Under the pieces are notes generated by a model. It had not been told where the DNA came from and made no database searches. It saw nothing but the letters and a program-made list of their open reading frames with translations. Below are positions 48,451 through 56,838 of a DNA stretch of 64,000 nt, piece by piece (the first letter of the stretch is position 1; each line of letters begins with the position of its first letter). The DNA is taken from NCBI RefSeq assembly GCF_020781975.1, contig NZ_JAJGNI010000007.1:124001-188000 (forward strand), given 5' to 3'. The translations under genes and the position numbers were made by a program. This DNA comes from Microbacterium schleiferi. Its GTDB lineage: Bacteria > Actinomycetota > Actinomycetes > Actinomycetales > Microbacteriaceae.

Positions 48451-49254
48451 TCAGTTGGATTTCGCCGTGATCCACACGGTGATGCCGATCAGGGTGCTGA
48501 TCCCGAAGATCCAGATGAACAGACCCTCAGCGACCGGTCCGAGCGACCCGAGCTTGAATCCACCGGGGGACTCGGTCTGCTGGATGTACAGCAGCGACGA
48601 GATGATGTCTCGCTTGTCCTCGTCGGTCAGGTACATGTCGTTGAACACCGGCATGTTCTGGGGGCCGGTGACCATCGCGGCGTAAATGTGCAGAGCGCTG
48701 ACCTCGGTCAGGGCGGGAGCGTACTTGCCCTCGGTCAGGGCGCCACCGGCGCCGGCGACGTTGTGACACATTGCGCAGTTGATGCGGAACAGCTCAGCTC
48801 CGCGTGCGACGTCGCCTTCACCGTCGAGGATCTCGGGGTCCGGGAAGTCGGGACCGGGAGCGACGGACTGCACGTAGTTGGCCATCGCGAGGATCTGCTC
48901 GTCGGTGAACTGCACCGGCTTCTGGGGGGCCTGGGGACCCTGCATCTGCAGCGGCATCCGGCCCGTGCCGACCTGGAAGTCGACGGCGACGGCGCCGACA
49001 CCATAGAGCGAGGGGCCGTTCTCGGTGCCCTGCAGGTCAAGGCCGTGGCAGGTGGCGCAGTTGGCCTGGAACAGCTTCTTGCCGTCCTCGATCGTCAGGC
49101 TGGTCGCCGTGGCGGTGTCGGGTTCGGTGGCCGCCATCGCAGCGGAGGCGCCCGCGTAGACGCCGCCCGTGATGAGCAGTCCGATGCCGATCAGTGCGGT
49201 CGCTGCCCAGGGGCTCCGGCGGCCGGTCGAGCGGCGCTTGGTCTGTCGTGCCAT
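48451..49254 (-). CDS. qcrC: Cytochrome bc1 complex di-haem cytochrome c subunit
   Basis: 267 residues with an N-terminal anchor/signal (about 15-38), two c-type haem motifs CATCHG and CAMCHN with axial Met in each domain, and a C-terminal membrane anchor (LFIWIFGISTLIGITVWIT). Di-haem QcrC replaces a soluble cytochrome c and passes electrons straight to CtaC. 41 bases before qcrA and 24 after ctaE. Confidence 0.97.
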   Translation of the reverse strand: MARQTKRRSTGRRSPWAATALIGIGLLITGGVYAGASAAMAATEPDTATATSLTIEDGKKLFQANCATCHGLDLQGTENGPSLYGVGAVAVDFQVGTGRMPLQMQGPQAPQKPVQFTDEQILAMANYVQSVAPGPDFPDPEILDGEGDVARGAELFRINCAMCHNVAGAGGALTEGKYAPALTEVSALHIYAAMVTGPQNMPVFNDMYLTDEDKRDIISSLLYIQQTESPGGFKLGSLGPVAEGLFIWIFGISTLIGITVWITAKSN

Positions 49255-49278
49255 GAGGGTGATTCAGCTCCGCTCGGG

Positions 49279-49923
49279 TTACTTGAGGAAGTAGATGACG
49301 AAGAACAGGGCGATCCAGACCACGTCGACGAAGTGCCAGTAGTACGACACGACGATCGACGAGGTCATCTCCTTGCGGCCGAAGTTCTTGACCGCGAAGG
49401 CGCGTCCGATCACGAGGAGGAAGGCGATGAGGCCACCGGTCACGTGCAGGGCGTGGAAGCCGGTCGTCAGGTAGAACGCCGAGGCGTACGCGTTCGCCTG
49501 GATGGGCATCCCTTCGGCGACGAGCTGGGCGTACTCCCACACCTGGCCCGACACGAAGATGGCGCCGAGAGCGAAGGTCAGCCAGAACCACTCGACCATG
49601 CCCCAGCGGTCGCGGAACCGGTTGGTCTTGACCGTGTACGGCTGGAAACGCTCAGCGGCGAACACACCCATCTGACAGGTGACGGATGAGAGCACCAGGA
49701 TCGTGGTGTTGACCGCAGCGAACGGGACGTTCAACAGCTGGGTCTCTTGGGCCCACAGGTCGGGGGAGGTGCTTCGCAGTGTGAAATAGATCGCGAAAAG
49801 GCCGGCGAAGAACATGACTTCGCTGCCGAGCCACACGATGGTTCCAACTGCGACCGGGTCGGGTCGCTTGACCGACCGCATGGCCTGGGAGTACGTCGCT
49901 GAGCTGGTGGTCACATTCTTCAT
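49279..49923 (-). CDS. ctaE: Cytochrome c oxidase subunit III
   Basis: 214 residues, five spans: [63 protein letters not shown], and [23 protein letters not shown] are COX3 blocks. ATG 49923 is chosen; GTG 49914 is possible, and the longer upstream frame is not supported. First gene of the ctaE-qcrC-qcrA-qcrB operon, the same order as in M. tuberculosis. Confidence 0.96.
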   Translation of the reverse strand: MKNVTTSSATYSQAMRSVKRPDPVAVGTIVWLGSEVMFFAGLFAIYFTLRSTSPDLWAQETQLLNVPFAAVNTTILVLSSVTCQMGVFAAERFQPYTVKTNRFRDRWGMVEWFWLTFALGAIFVSGQVWEYAQLVAEGMPIQANAYASAFYLTTGFHALHVTGGLIAFLLVIGRAFAVKNFGRKEMTSSIVVSYYWHFVDVVWIALFFVIYFLK

Positions 49924-50013
49924 TATGGCTGAAGATTTGCCTGAGGTTTCGCATGAGCCACCACTGATGTGAGGTGGTTTGCGACTTAGGCGCACCTCAG
50001 TTGCCCGCCCCGC

Positions 50014-50019
50014 TACGCT
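50014..50019 (+). promoter_or_regulatory. -10 hexamer of trpD (leaderless type)
   Basis: TACGCT, seven bases, ATG 50027. Divergent from ctaE across about 100 bases. Confidence 0.4.
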
Positions 50020-50026
50020 CGGAGCC

Positions 50027-51088
50027 ATGACCCAGCAGCCGTCCTGGTCCTCGATCATCAGTGCGCTCCTCGAGGGCGAGGACCTCAGCGTGTCGGAGTC
50101 GACGTGGGCGATGCGTCAGATCATGGCGGGGGAGGCGACGCCGTCACAGTTGGCAGGATTCCTCATCGCCCTGCGCGCCAAGGGCGAGACCGTAGACGAA
50201 ATCGTGGGTTTCCGCGACGCGATCCTGGAGGCCGCGTTGCCGCTTCCGGTGGATCCTCACGTTCTGGACATCGTCGGAACCGGTGGTGACCGCCACCGCA
50301 CCGTGAACGTCTCCACGACGGCCTCGATCGTCGCGGCGGCCACGGGAATCCCGGTCGTCAAGCACGGGAACAAGGCGGCGAGTTCGGCATCCGGGTCTTC
50401 CGATGTGCTGTCGGCTCTCGGCGTCGATCTGCGGCTGAGTCCGGATGCCGTGGCCGAGGTCCTCGACCGGGCGGGCATCACCTTCGCGTTCGCCGCCGCG
50501 TTCCACCCGGGTTTCCGACACGCCGGGCCTACGCGCGCCGAGCTCGGGGTCCCCACGGTTTTCAATTTCCTCGGCCCGCTGTGCAATCCCGCCCGTGCCG
50601 AGGCCAATGCGGTGGGGGTTGCGCACCTGGACCGCGTGCCCCTCATCACCGGCGTGTTCCGCACGCGCGGCGCGACAGCGCTGGTGTTCCGCGGCGACGA
50701 TGGGCTGGACGAACTGACCACCACCGGACACAGCCGCATCTGGGAGGTGTCGCGCGGCGACATCCACGAGCACGATCTCGATCCGCGGGATCTCGGCATC
50801 CCGCTCGCGACCCTCGACGACCTTCGCGGGGGTGCGCCCGACCACAACGCCGAGATCGTTCGGCGTGTCTTGGCGGGAGACGCTGGGCCGGTGCGTGACA
50901 TCGTGCTGTTGAACGCGGCGGCGGGGATCGTGGCGTACCGGCTGTCACAGGATGCCGCGCAGGCGCAGCTGCCGATCGTGGAGCGTCTGCGGGACGCCCG
51001 CGAGGATGCTGCGGCGGCCGTCGATTCGGGCGCAGCGGCAGCGAAGCTGCAGGCGTGGGCTGAGGCGACTGTGGCGCTTGCCCCCTGA
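50027..51088 (+). CDS. trpD: Anthranilate phosphoribosyltransferase
   Basis: Tryptophan biosynthesis: anthranilate plus PRPP. 353 residues: [14 protein letters not shown] (PRPP-binding glycine loop), [15 protein letters not shown], and [30 protein letters not shown], all diagnostic. ATG 50027. The remaining trp genes are not in this window; the position beside ctaE is conserved in M. tuberculosis (Rv2192c). Confidence 0.97.
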   Translation: MTQQPSWSSIISALLEGEDLSVSESTWAMRQIMAGEATPSQLAGFLIALRAKGETVDEIVGFRDAILEAALPLPVDPHVLDIVGTGGDRHRTVNVSTTASIVAAATGIPVVKHGNKAASSASGSSDVLSALGVDLRLSPDAVAEVLDRAGITFAFAAAFHPGFRHAGPTRAELGVPTVFNFLGPLCNPARAEANAVGVAHLDRVPLITGVFRTRGATALVFRGDDGLDELTTTGHSRIWEVSRGDIHEHDLDPRDLGIPLATLDDLRGGAPDHNAEIVRRVLAGDAGPVRDIVLLNAAAGIVAYRLSQDAAQAQLPIVERLRDAREDAAAAVDSGAAAAKLQAWAEATVALAP

Positions 51089-51230
51089 CCTGGGTCATTC
51101 ACCGAATATCCTGCCGGAGGACCTACGTCACTTTCCGTACGGGAACGGGTTTCGTAACGTGGACGTCGACGGTGAGATACACCGCCGAATCCCCCCCCCG
51201 ACGACGCACGTCCCTGAAGGAGAATCTGCC
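51089..51230 (+). other. Leader region with C9 tract
   Basis: Contains a run of nine C at 51191-51199 and, near 51132-51145, an imperfect palindrome TTTCCGTACGGGAA. The AAGGAGAA ribosome site of the next gene follows. No -10 is convincing; GATACA at 51176-51181 is a possibility. Confidence 0.4.
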
Positions 51231-51725
51231 ATGTCCGCCACCGACACAGCCAGCGCCACTGACACCGTTCAGGCGCCTGCCCGCAACCTCGGTCTCGTGA
51301 AGGTGGTGGGGATCCTCGGCATCGTCGGCGGCGCCCTGCTCATCATCGTGGGCATCATCGTGTGGGCCACCGTCTCGAGCCAGCTGCGCGCCGAGAACAT
51401 CACGATCCCCGACGACGCGATCGCGTTCCAGGGGCAGACCGTTGCCGGCCCTTTCACCGCTTATGTGCAGGCCGACATCATTCAGCATCACGCTCTCGAG
51501 GCATCCGGGGGCGCCACCTACGCCGAGCTCGACCGCGAAGACCCGGTGCGCGCGACCATGATGAACGCGTCGTTCCTGCGGGCATCCCTGTTCACGTCAG
51601 TCGTGAGCTTCGGTGTCGCCGCGTTCGCGATGGGTATCGGTGTGCTCTCCATCCTGTTCGGCTGGGCACTGCACCGTCTCGCCAGCGCTCCTGTCGTCGT
51701 CAAGCGCGCGGCCGTCACCCCCTGA
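51231..51725 (+). CDS. Small membrane protein, unknown function
   Basis: 164 residues with one membrane span near the N-terminus (about 22-45, VGILGIVGGALLIIVGIIVW), an extracytoplasmic segment of about 65 residues (about 48-115) containing GQTVAGPFTAYVQADIIQHHALEASGG, and a second span (about 120-145). ATG 51231 has an excellent AAGGAG. I do not recognise a named family with confidence; similar two-span proteins occur in actinobacteria as hypothetical membrane proteins. Confidence 0.78.
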   Translation: MSATDTASATDTVQAPARNLGLVKVVGILGIVGGALLIIVGIIVWATVSSQLRAENITIPDDAIAFQGQTVAGPFTAYVQADIIQHHALEASGGATYAELDREDPVRATMMNASFLRASLFTSVVSFGVAAFAMGIGVLSILFGWALHRLASAPVVVKRAAVTP

Positions 51726-51761
51726 CGCGCCGACGCCCCTCCTCGCGGAGGTAGGACTTCT

Positions 51762-51810
51762 CCCGGGCGTAGGTCGATCGCGACAGCAATCGACCTACGC
51801 CCGGGATTTT
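51762..51810 (+). terminator. Rho-independent terminator, 17-bp perfect stem
   Basis: The arm at 51762-51778 (CCCGGGCGTAGGTCGAT) is the exact reverse complement of 51789-51805, separated by a 10-base loop and followed by ATTTT. It is one of the two longest perfect stems noted in the window and ends the small membrane-protein gene. Confidence 0.9.
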
Positions 51811-51865
51811 GCCTACCTGCAGAAGGCGATGCGCGCGGTCGGTGGGGCGTGTCAGGCTGGGCGGC

Positions 51866-52873
51866 ATGAGCGAGCCGGAGCTGCAGCCGTACGACGCGCT
51901 GATCGAGATCGCCCTGCTTCTGGAGCGCGAGCGGGCGATCCGCTACAAGGCGAAAGCGTTTCGTGCTGCCGCCGCAGCGATCGAGGGGCTGGATGCCGCG
52001 CAGCTGGCCGACACCGCGGGGCTGCGGCGCCGGAAGGGGATCGGCGATTCGACCCTCGCGGTGATCGTCCAGGCCCGGGAGGGGCGCGTGCCGGACTATC
52101 TCGCCGAGTTGCGGGAACGGGCCGGCATCCGGCCCTCTGCGCTCAGCGCGCTGCTGCGCGGCGACCTGCACAGCCACTCCGATTGGTCGGACGGCACGAC
52201 GCCGATTGCGGCGATGGTGAAGGCGGCGCGTGAGCTCGGGCGGGAGTACCTCGCGCTCACCGACCATTCGCCCCGGCTTCGGGTTGCAAACGGCCTGTCG
52301 GCGCAGCGGCTGCGGGAGCAGATCCCGATCGTGGAGAGCTTCCGCGACGATCGGTTCACCCTGCTCACGGGCATCGAGGTCGACATCCTCGAAGACGGCG
52401 GGCTCGATCAGCAGGATGACCTGCTGCGCTCACTGGACATCGTCGTGGCATCAGTGCACTCGAAGCTGCGGATGGAGCGCGGCCCTATGACGACACGGAT
52501 GCTGCGCGCCGTGCGAAGCGGCAGGATCGATGTTCTCGGGCATGTGACCGGCAGGCTGGTCAGCGGCCAGCGGGGGACGAGGCCGCCGTCGGAGTTCGAC
52601 GCGGATCGCGTCTTCGATGCGTGCGCGGAACACGGTGTCGCTGTCGAGATCAATTCGCGTCCCGAACGCGAGGATCCGCCGGACGAACTGATCGCGCTCG
52701 CCCTGGCGAAGGGATGCCTGTTCTCGATCGACTCCGACGCGCATGCGCCGGGTCATCTGTCGCTGCTGGATTACGGCGCCGAGCGGGCGGAGCGCGTCGG
52801 GGTTCCGGCTGACCGGATCGTCACGACGTGGCCACTGGCGCGCCTGCAGGAGTGGACCGCCACGCGGAGGTAA
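51866..52873 (+). CDS. PHP-domain phosphoesterase with HhH N-terminus (PolX-like)
   Basis: 335 residues. N-terminal region (about 1-95) resembles the helix-hairpin-helix part of family X polymerases (YKAKAFRAAAAAIEGL, RRKGIGDSTLAVI). C-terminal PHP domain with metal motifs GDLHSHSDWSDGT, LALTDHSP, TGIEVDIL, VASVHSKL, DVLGHVTGR, VEINSRPER, FSIDSDAH. The polymerase palm is absent, so this is probably a DNA 3' phosphoesterase or nuclease rather than a polymerase. ATG 51866; CAGGCT ends seven bases upstream. Confidence 0.85.
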   Translation: MSEPELQPYDALIEIALLLERERAIRYKAKAFRAAAAAIEGLDAAQLADTAGLRRRKGIGDSTLAVIVQAREGRVPDYLAELRERAGIRPSALSALLRGDLHSHSDWSDGTTPIAAMVKAARELGREYLALTDHSPRLRVANGLSAQRLREQIPIVESFRDDRFTLLTGIEVDILEDGGLDQQDDLLRSLDIVVASVHSKLRMERGPMTTRMLRAVRSGRIDVLGHVTGRLVSGQRGTRPPSEFDADRVFDACAEHGVAVEINSRPEREDPPDELIALALAKGCLFSIDSDAHAPGHLSLLDYGAERAERVGVPADRIVTTWPLARLQEWTATRR

Positions 52874-52885
52874 GCGGGCGCGACG

Positions 52886-53002
52886 TCAGTTGCAGGTGCA
52901 GAGCTGATCTTTGGGAACACCGGCGAGGGCCTGCTCGACGTGCATGCCGCAGCCGGTCCAGGTGATCTTGCCGCACGAGGAGCAACGAATCTGAGAGCAC
53001 AT
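52886..53002 (-). CDS. 38-residue Cys-rich protein (possible copper-binding)
   Basis: A short gene. The protein has six cysteines (Cys2, Cys7, Cys10, Cys18, Cys35, Cys37) in CSQIRCSSCGK, TWTGCGMHVEQ and QLCTCN. It starts at ATG 53002 with a GGAAGGA ribosome site at normal spacing. The pattern CxxCGK...GCGxHVEQ...VP is one I recognise from small hypothetical proteins common in actinobacteria. A palindrome of the CsoR copper-repressor type lies upstream (53045-53060), suggesting metal-induced expression and a metal-chelation or chaperone role; that is inference. Confidence 0.82.
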   Translation of the reverse strand: MCSQIRCSSCGKITWTGCGMHVEQALAGVPKDQLCTCN

Positions 53003-53044
53003 GGGAGATGTCCTTCCGGGGTCTGTGACGGTCTATGTTCAAGG

Positions 53045-53060
53045 ATACCCCTGGGGGTAT
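53045..53060. promoter_or_regulatory. CsoR-type operator palindrome
   Basis: ATACCCC-TG-GGGGTAT, a perfect 7-bp inverted repeat with a 2-base spacer, 43 bases upstream of the Cys-rich gene and 57 upstream of the transporter. CsoR/RicR-family copper sensors bind GC-rich palindromes flanked by TA of this form. Confidence 0.75.
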
Positions 53061-53104
53061 GAATGATGCAACGTGCGTGACGCGGGAAGCCGATAACGCG
53101 ACCC

Positions 53105-53110
53105 TAGACT
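53105..53110 (+). promoter_or_regulatory. -10 hexamer of the CynX-like gene (leaderless type)
   Basis: TAGACT, six bases, GTG 53117. Confidence 0.5.
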
Positions 53111-53116
53111 CGACGG

Positions 53117-54412
53117 GTGGCTTCTGACCGACGCATCGCTCCCGGTGCCGCCGGAGGAGCCGCCGGGCTCGTCATCGCCGGCATCCTCGTCGCCGCGCTG
53201 AGTCTTCGCGGACCCATCGTCTCATCGACACCTGTGCTGCGGCAGATCGAAAGCGATCTCGGCATCGGTGCGGCAACGGCCGGATTGCTCACGACCGCGC
53301 CTGTGCTGATGTTCGCGCTGCTGACCCCGGTGGCAGCTCTCGTCATCCGTCGCGCCGGGGCGGAGCTCGCGCTCATGATCACCCTCACGGGGGTGCTGCT
53401 CGGCACCTTCCTGCGTGCCGTTCCGGGCTTCGGATGGATGCTCGCCGGAATGATCGTGATCGGCGCGTCCATCACGGTCGGAAATGTGGTCATCCCCGTC
53501 ATCATCCGCCGTGATGTCGTGCCCGAGCGGGTAGCCCTGGTCACAGCTGCTTACGTCGCCATGCTCAACGCGGGATCGCTGCTGACGTCACTGTTGACGG
53601 TGCCGATTGCCTCCGTGATCGGATGGAACCTCGCGTTGGTCGCGTGGTCGGTGATTACGATCGCCGGGATGCTGCTGTGGGGCCTGCATCTGCGCCGGGC
53701 TGCCGCGCGCGGGGAGCTCTGGGGCGAGCGGTTCTCGGGCGCACAGCGTCCCGCCGTGGCATCCGTGGCCGACCGTGAGGCCGACACGCTGACCGGCCCG
53801 GTACCGGTGCCGCTCGGGAGAGGGGCGACGCAGGGTGTTTCGATGTTCCGGAACCCGATTCCGTGGATGCTTCTTCTGGCGTTCGCGGGGCAAGCTGCCG
53901 TGTACTACGGGTTCGCGACTTGGCTGCCCACACTCATTGCGGACGATCTCGGTGTCAGCGCAGCAGCAGCGGGAGGCTTGACAGCGTTCTTCCACGGTGT
54001 TGCCGTGGTCGGGGCGTTCATCGTTCCGCTGTTGGCCCGGTTCACGCCGCGGATCGTGCCTGCGATCGCCATTGGCGCGTCGTGGATATTGCTGACACTG
54101 GGCATGATCATCGCGCCAGAGTGGGCCGCGGTGTGGTTGAGCTTCGGGGCCATCGGCCACGCCGGCGGCTTCGTGGTCATCTTCAGCACGATCGTCGCGA
54201 TCGCCCGCTCGGATGCCGAAGCCGCCGGGATGTCTGCGCTGGTGCAGGGCGGGGGCTATGCGGCCGCGGCGCTGGCTGCACCGGCGATGGGGGCCCTGCA
54301 CGAGGTGACCGGCGGGTGGGATGCCGTGCTGCTGGCATCCCTCGTCGTCGTGCTCGCCTACTGTGTGCTGCTGGTGGCGGCCGTCATCGTGTCGTGGCGA
54401 GCACCTCGATGA
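53117..54412 (+). CDS. CynX/NimT-family MFS transporter
   Basis: 431 residues, 12 predicted spans. The N-terminal LSLRGPIVSSTPVLRQIESDLG and LLTTAPVLMFALLTPVAALVIRR are characteristic of the CynX/NimT subfamily (cyanate, 2-nitroimidazole and related exporters). A cytoplasmic loop of about 45 residues lies between spans 6 and 7. GTG 53117, leaderless. It shares the upstream control region with the Cys-rich gene. The substrate is unknown. Its last 29 bases overlap the convergent exonuclease gene. Confidence 0.9.
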   Translation: MASDRRIAPGAAGGAAGLVIAGILVAALSLRGPIVSSTPVLRQIESDLGIGAATAGLLTTAPVLMFALLTPVAALVIRRAGAELALMITLTGVLLGTFLRAVPGFGWMLAGMIVIGASITVGNVVIPVIIRRDVVPERVALVTAAYVAMLNAGSLLTSLLTVPIASVIGWNLALVAWSVITIAGMLLWGLHLRRAAARGELWGERFSGAQRPAVASVADREADTLTGPVPVPLGRGATQGVSMFRNPIPWMLLLAFAGQAAVYYGFATWLPTLIADDLGVSAAAAGGLTAFFHGVAVVGAFIVPLLARFTPRIVPAIAIGASWILLTLGMIIAPEWAAVWLSFGAIGHAGGFVVIFSTIVAIARSDAEAAGMSALVQGGGYAAAALAAPAMGALHEVTGGWDAVLLASLVVVLAYCVLLVAAVIVSWRAPR

Positions 54413-55310
54413 CCCGCGAGACCGAAGTGCCGAGCGCCCAGGTTTCGGCGAGGGTCACCGCCGCTGCACGCTGATCGTCGTCGAGCGGTCGCAGGTGCGT
54501 GTCAGGCGCGGGAAGGTCGAGATCGCGGACGACTTCGACGACCGTGGGCGCGACCTCGAGGTAGTCGAGCCCCGCGGTGATCTTGGCGCGAACGCCGGCC
54601 GACATTCCCTCGCCGCGCTCGGCGGCGCCGATGATGCCGGCAAGGTCGCCGTGCGCAGCGAGGAGCGTAGCGGCCGTCTTCTCGCCGATGCCGGCTACAC
54701 CCGGCAGCCCGTCGGAGCTGTCGCCGCGAAGCGTCGCGAAGTCGGCGTATTGGCTGGGCAGCACTCCGTACTTCGTCACGACGGTGCGGTCGGTGACCAG
54801 CTCGAGGTTGCTCATGCCGCGCGCCGTGTAGATGACACGGATGCTGCGCTCGTCGTCGACGAGCTGGAAGAGGTCGCGGTCACCCGTGACGATGTCGACG
54901 GGCATCGTTGCTGTGGTGGCGAGGGTGCCGATGACGTCGTCTGCCTCGTGTTCGGCGGCGCCCATGATCGTGATCCCGAGGGCGGACAGTGCCTTGCGGA
55001 TGAGCGGCACCTGCACCTCGAGGGGATCCGGGACCTCCTCGACATCCGGGGCGCCCTCGACGACCTCGACGACGCGGTGCGTCTTGTACGACGGGATGAG
55101 ATCGACCCGCCATTGGGGGCGCCAGTCGTCGTCCCAGCAGGCCACGAGGTGCGTCGGCTCGTAGGTTGTGACGAGTTTCGCGATCATGTCGAGAAATCCG
55201 CGAACCGCGTTGACCGGCATCCCGTTCGGCGCCTTGACCGTGTCGGGTACGCCGTAGAACGCCCGGAAATACAGCGACGCGGAGTCGAGCAACATCAATC
55301 GTTCTGCCAC
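54384..55310 (-). CDS. 5'-3' exonuclease (PolA N-terminal type, stand-alone)
   Basis: 308 residues, FEN-like: LLDSASLYFRAFYG, HLVACWDDDW, EADDVIGTLA and VTGDRDLFQLV carry the conserved metal-binding acidic residues, and PGVAGIGEKTAATLLAAHG is the helix-hairpin-helix. It lacks polymerase domains. Probable Okazaki-fragment or repair 5' nuclease. GTG 55310; CAGGAT lies six bases upstream. The 3' end overlaps the convergent transporter gene. Confidence 0.93.
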   Translation of the reverse strand: MAERLMLLDSASLYFRAFYGVPDTVKAPNGMPVNAVRGFLDMIAKLVTTYEPTHLVACWDDDWRPQWRVDLIPSYKTHRVVEVVEGAPDVEEVPDPLEVQVPLIRKALSALGITIMGAAEHEADDVIGTLATTATMPVDIVTGDRDLFQLVDDERSIRVIYTARGMSNLELVTDRTVVTKYGVLPSQYADFATLRGDSSDGLPGVAGIGEKTAATLLAAHGDLAGIIGAAERGEGMSAGVRAKITAGLDYLEVAPTVVEVVRDLDLPAPDTHLRPLDDDQRAAAVTLAETWALGTSVSRVIEVLATTR

Positions 55311-55360
55311 GCGCCCATCCTGGCATGCGCCGCCGACGATGCGAGCGGCCGACGGAGGGC

Positions 55361-56164
55361 TCAGCAGCCGGGGCCGGTGGGGTTCTCGGCGCAGGTGCGG
55401 TCGACCAGGGCCGTCCGGACCTCGAGAACCTCGAGGGTGTAGGGCGGAGCCGGGGCATTGACGTAGCCGGGAACCGGGCGCCAGCCGCTGCCGAAGTCGA
55501 CGTCAGCCGCGTACTGCAGCGTGAGAGAGACGGTGTACGTTCCGCGCTCGCGGTAGACGTGACTGGTTGACGTCGGGCTGAACTGGGGGAGTGCGAGCGA
55601 CGCCCAGGTGGCACCCCCGGTCGTTGTGCGGGCGCTTGAACCGTCGCCGTAGTCGAACACGTAGCCGGCCGGTCGGAACCTGACTGTCACGTCCCATCCG
55701 AGCAGCGGGCCGGTGAGGGTGTGCGTGGATGCCCCGGCCACGATGTTCGTGGGGGTCCCCACGACCCCGAAACCGGCGGGCTCGCCACCGAGGCTCGGAC
55801 GCGCCGGAACGAAACTCGCGAGATCGTCGATCGTCACGTCCGGATACGTGACCACTGTGTAGTTGCCTCGGCATCCCACGATGGGGCACTCCTCTGCGGC
55901 CGGGGAGCTCTCGGTGGTTCCGGAGTCGCCGCTGGAGCCGCCATTGCCACTGCCCTGCGAGCCGCCTGTGCCGCCGTTCCCGGATCCCCCGCCGGAGCCC
56001 GGCTGGTTCGCGGTGCCGCCGACGTCGACCTGGCTCCCGTTGTTGGAGACGCTGCAATTGCCCGACCATGCGGAGTTGCTCGCGCATCCGGAGCCTCCGA
56101 CGGCGGTCGGCATCAGAGAGGCCGTACTCAACGCGGTGAGCACTATCAGGATGGCTAACCGCAT
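55361..56164 (-). CDS. Exported protein with Ser/Gly linker and PKD-like domain
   Basis: 267 residues: a signal peptide (about 1-23), a cysteine-containing segment (GCASNSAWSGNCSVSN), a Gly/Ser/Asn repeat linker (about 52-85), then a domain with VRFRPAGYVFDYGDGSS and SHVYRERGTYTVSLTLQY, which resembles a PKD fold with the usual DFGDGS and Y..G.YTV blocks. Probably secreted or cell-surface and protein- or glycan-binding. Four C-terminal cysteines are likely disulfides. The ATG lies within the last codons of the upstream lipoprotein gene, so they are co-transcribed. Confidence 0.82.
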   Translation of the reverse strand: MRLAILIVLTALSTASLMPTAVGGSGCASNSAWSGNCSVSNNGSQVDVGGTANQPGSGGGSGNGGTGGSQGSGNGGSSGDSGTTESSPAAEECPIVGCRGNYTVVTYPDVTIDDLASFVPARPSLGGEPAGFGVVGTPTNIVAGASTHTLTGPLLGWDVTVRFRPAGYVFDYGDGSSARTTTGGATWASLALPQFSPTSTSHVYRERGTYTVSLTLQYAADVDFGSGWRPVPGYVNAPAPPYTLEVLEVRTALVDRTCAENPTGPGC

Positions 56165-56703
56165 TGTTCGCTATTCGATCCATCAACGACCGACAGCAGT
56201 GCACCCGTCGGAGAGTCGGGGGAGACGCTTGCCACAATCATCACCGACTGAGTATCAGGACGATCCGTGCTCACGACTGAGTTGCCATCGCGATCAGTCA
56301 GCATGACATCTGCCACGCGAAGGCAGGCAATTCCGTCGATCGTGCCAGCATCCGCATCCCAGGAGTTCGGGTTGAAACCGGTGACTTCGCTCGTGCCCGA
56401 CACAGTCCAGCCGTTCGCGTGCATTCCGCTAAGCGATTCGCGCTCGGCTGCATTCGCATCGCCCGTGGTCCAGCGATAGACCTCCTCGAAGGTCGAGGGG
56501 TCGCTGAGGTCGACCTGGTTCAAGGCATCCACGTACGCCCGGTAGGTGGCTTCCGCGGCAGCGAATGCTTCCTCCTCGGAAGCGAACCCGGTGGGCGTCG
56601 GGGCGGGTGACGGATCAGTCGGCCCACAGCCGGCCAGCGCACCGACACCGAGCATCGCGGCGATCACGATCGACGCGGCTCGAAACGGACGGCGGCGGTT
56701 CAT
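56155..56703 (-). CDS. Lipoprotein of unknown function
   Basis: 182 residues. Signal peptide with lipobox ALAGC (Cys26), followed by a Pro/Thr-rich spacer and a small alpha+beta domain (EEEAFAAAEATYRAYVDALNQVDLSD) similar in look to NTF2/SnoaL-like helices. No named family recognised with confidence. ATG 56703. Its stop overlaps the start of the PKD-like protein gene by a few bases, forming a two-gene export unit. Confidence 0.8.
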   Translation of the reverse strand: MNRRRPFRAASIVIAAMLGVGALAGCGPTDPSPAPTPTGFASEEEAFAAAEATYRAYVDALNQVDLSDPSTFEEVYRWTTGDANAAERESLSGMHANGWTVSGTSEVTGFNPNSWDADAGTIDGIACLRVADVMLTDRDGNSVVSTDRPDTQSVMIVASVSPDSPTGALLSVVDGSNSEQCG

Positions 56704-56838
56704 GTCCACCACGGTAGCCCGCGGCATCCGTCTCGGCGGCACTATCCACAGTCCACGATCCACGTGCTCACCTGGGGAGGATGCCGGTACTCCAGAGAAC
56801 CGATAGGTCGGCGCGCTAGCGTTGGCTCGGGAGGCATC

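Noticed and set aside
56007..56059. Possible short tandem repeat locus in the Gly/Ser coding region
   Set aside because: The repeats are low-complexity coding sequence with degenerate codons, not exact DNA repeats.
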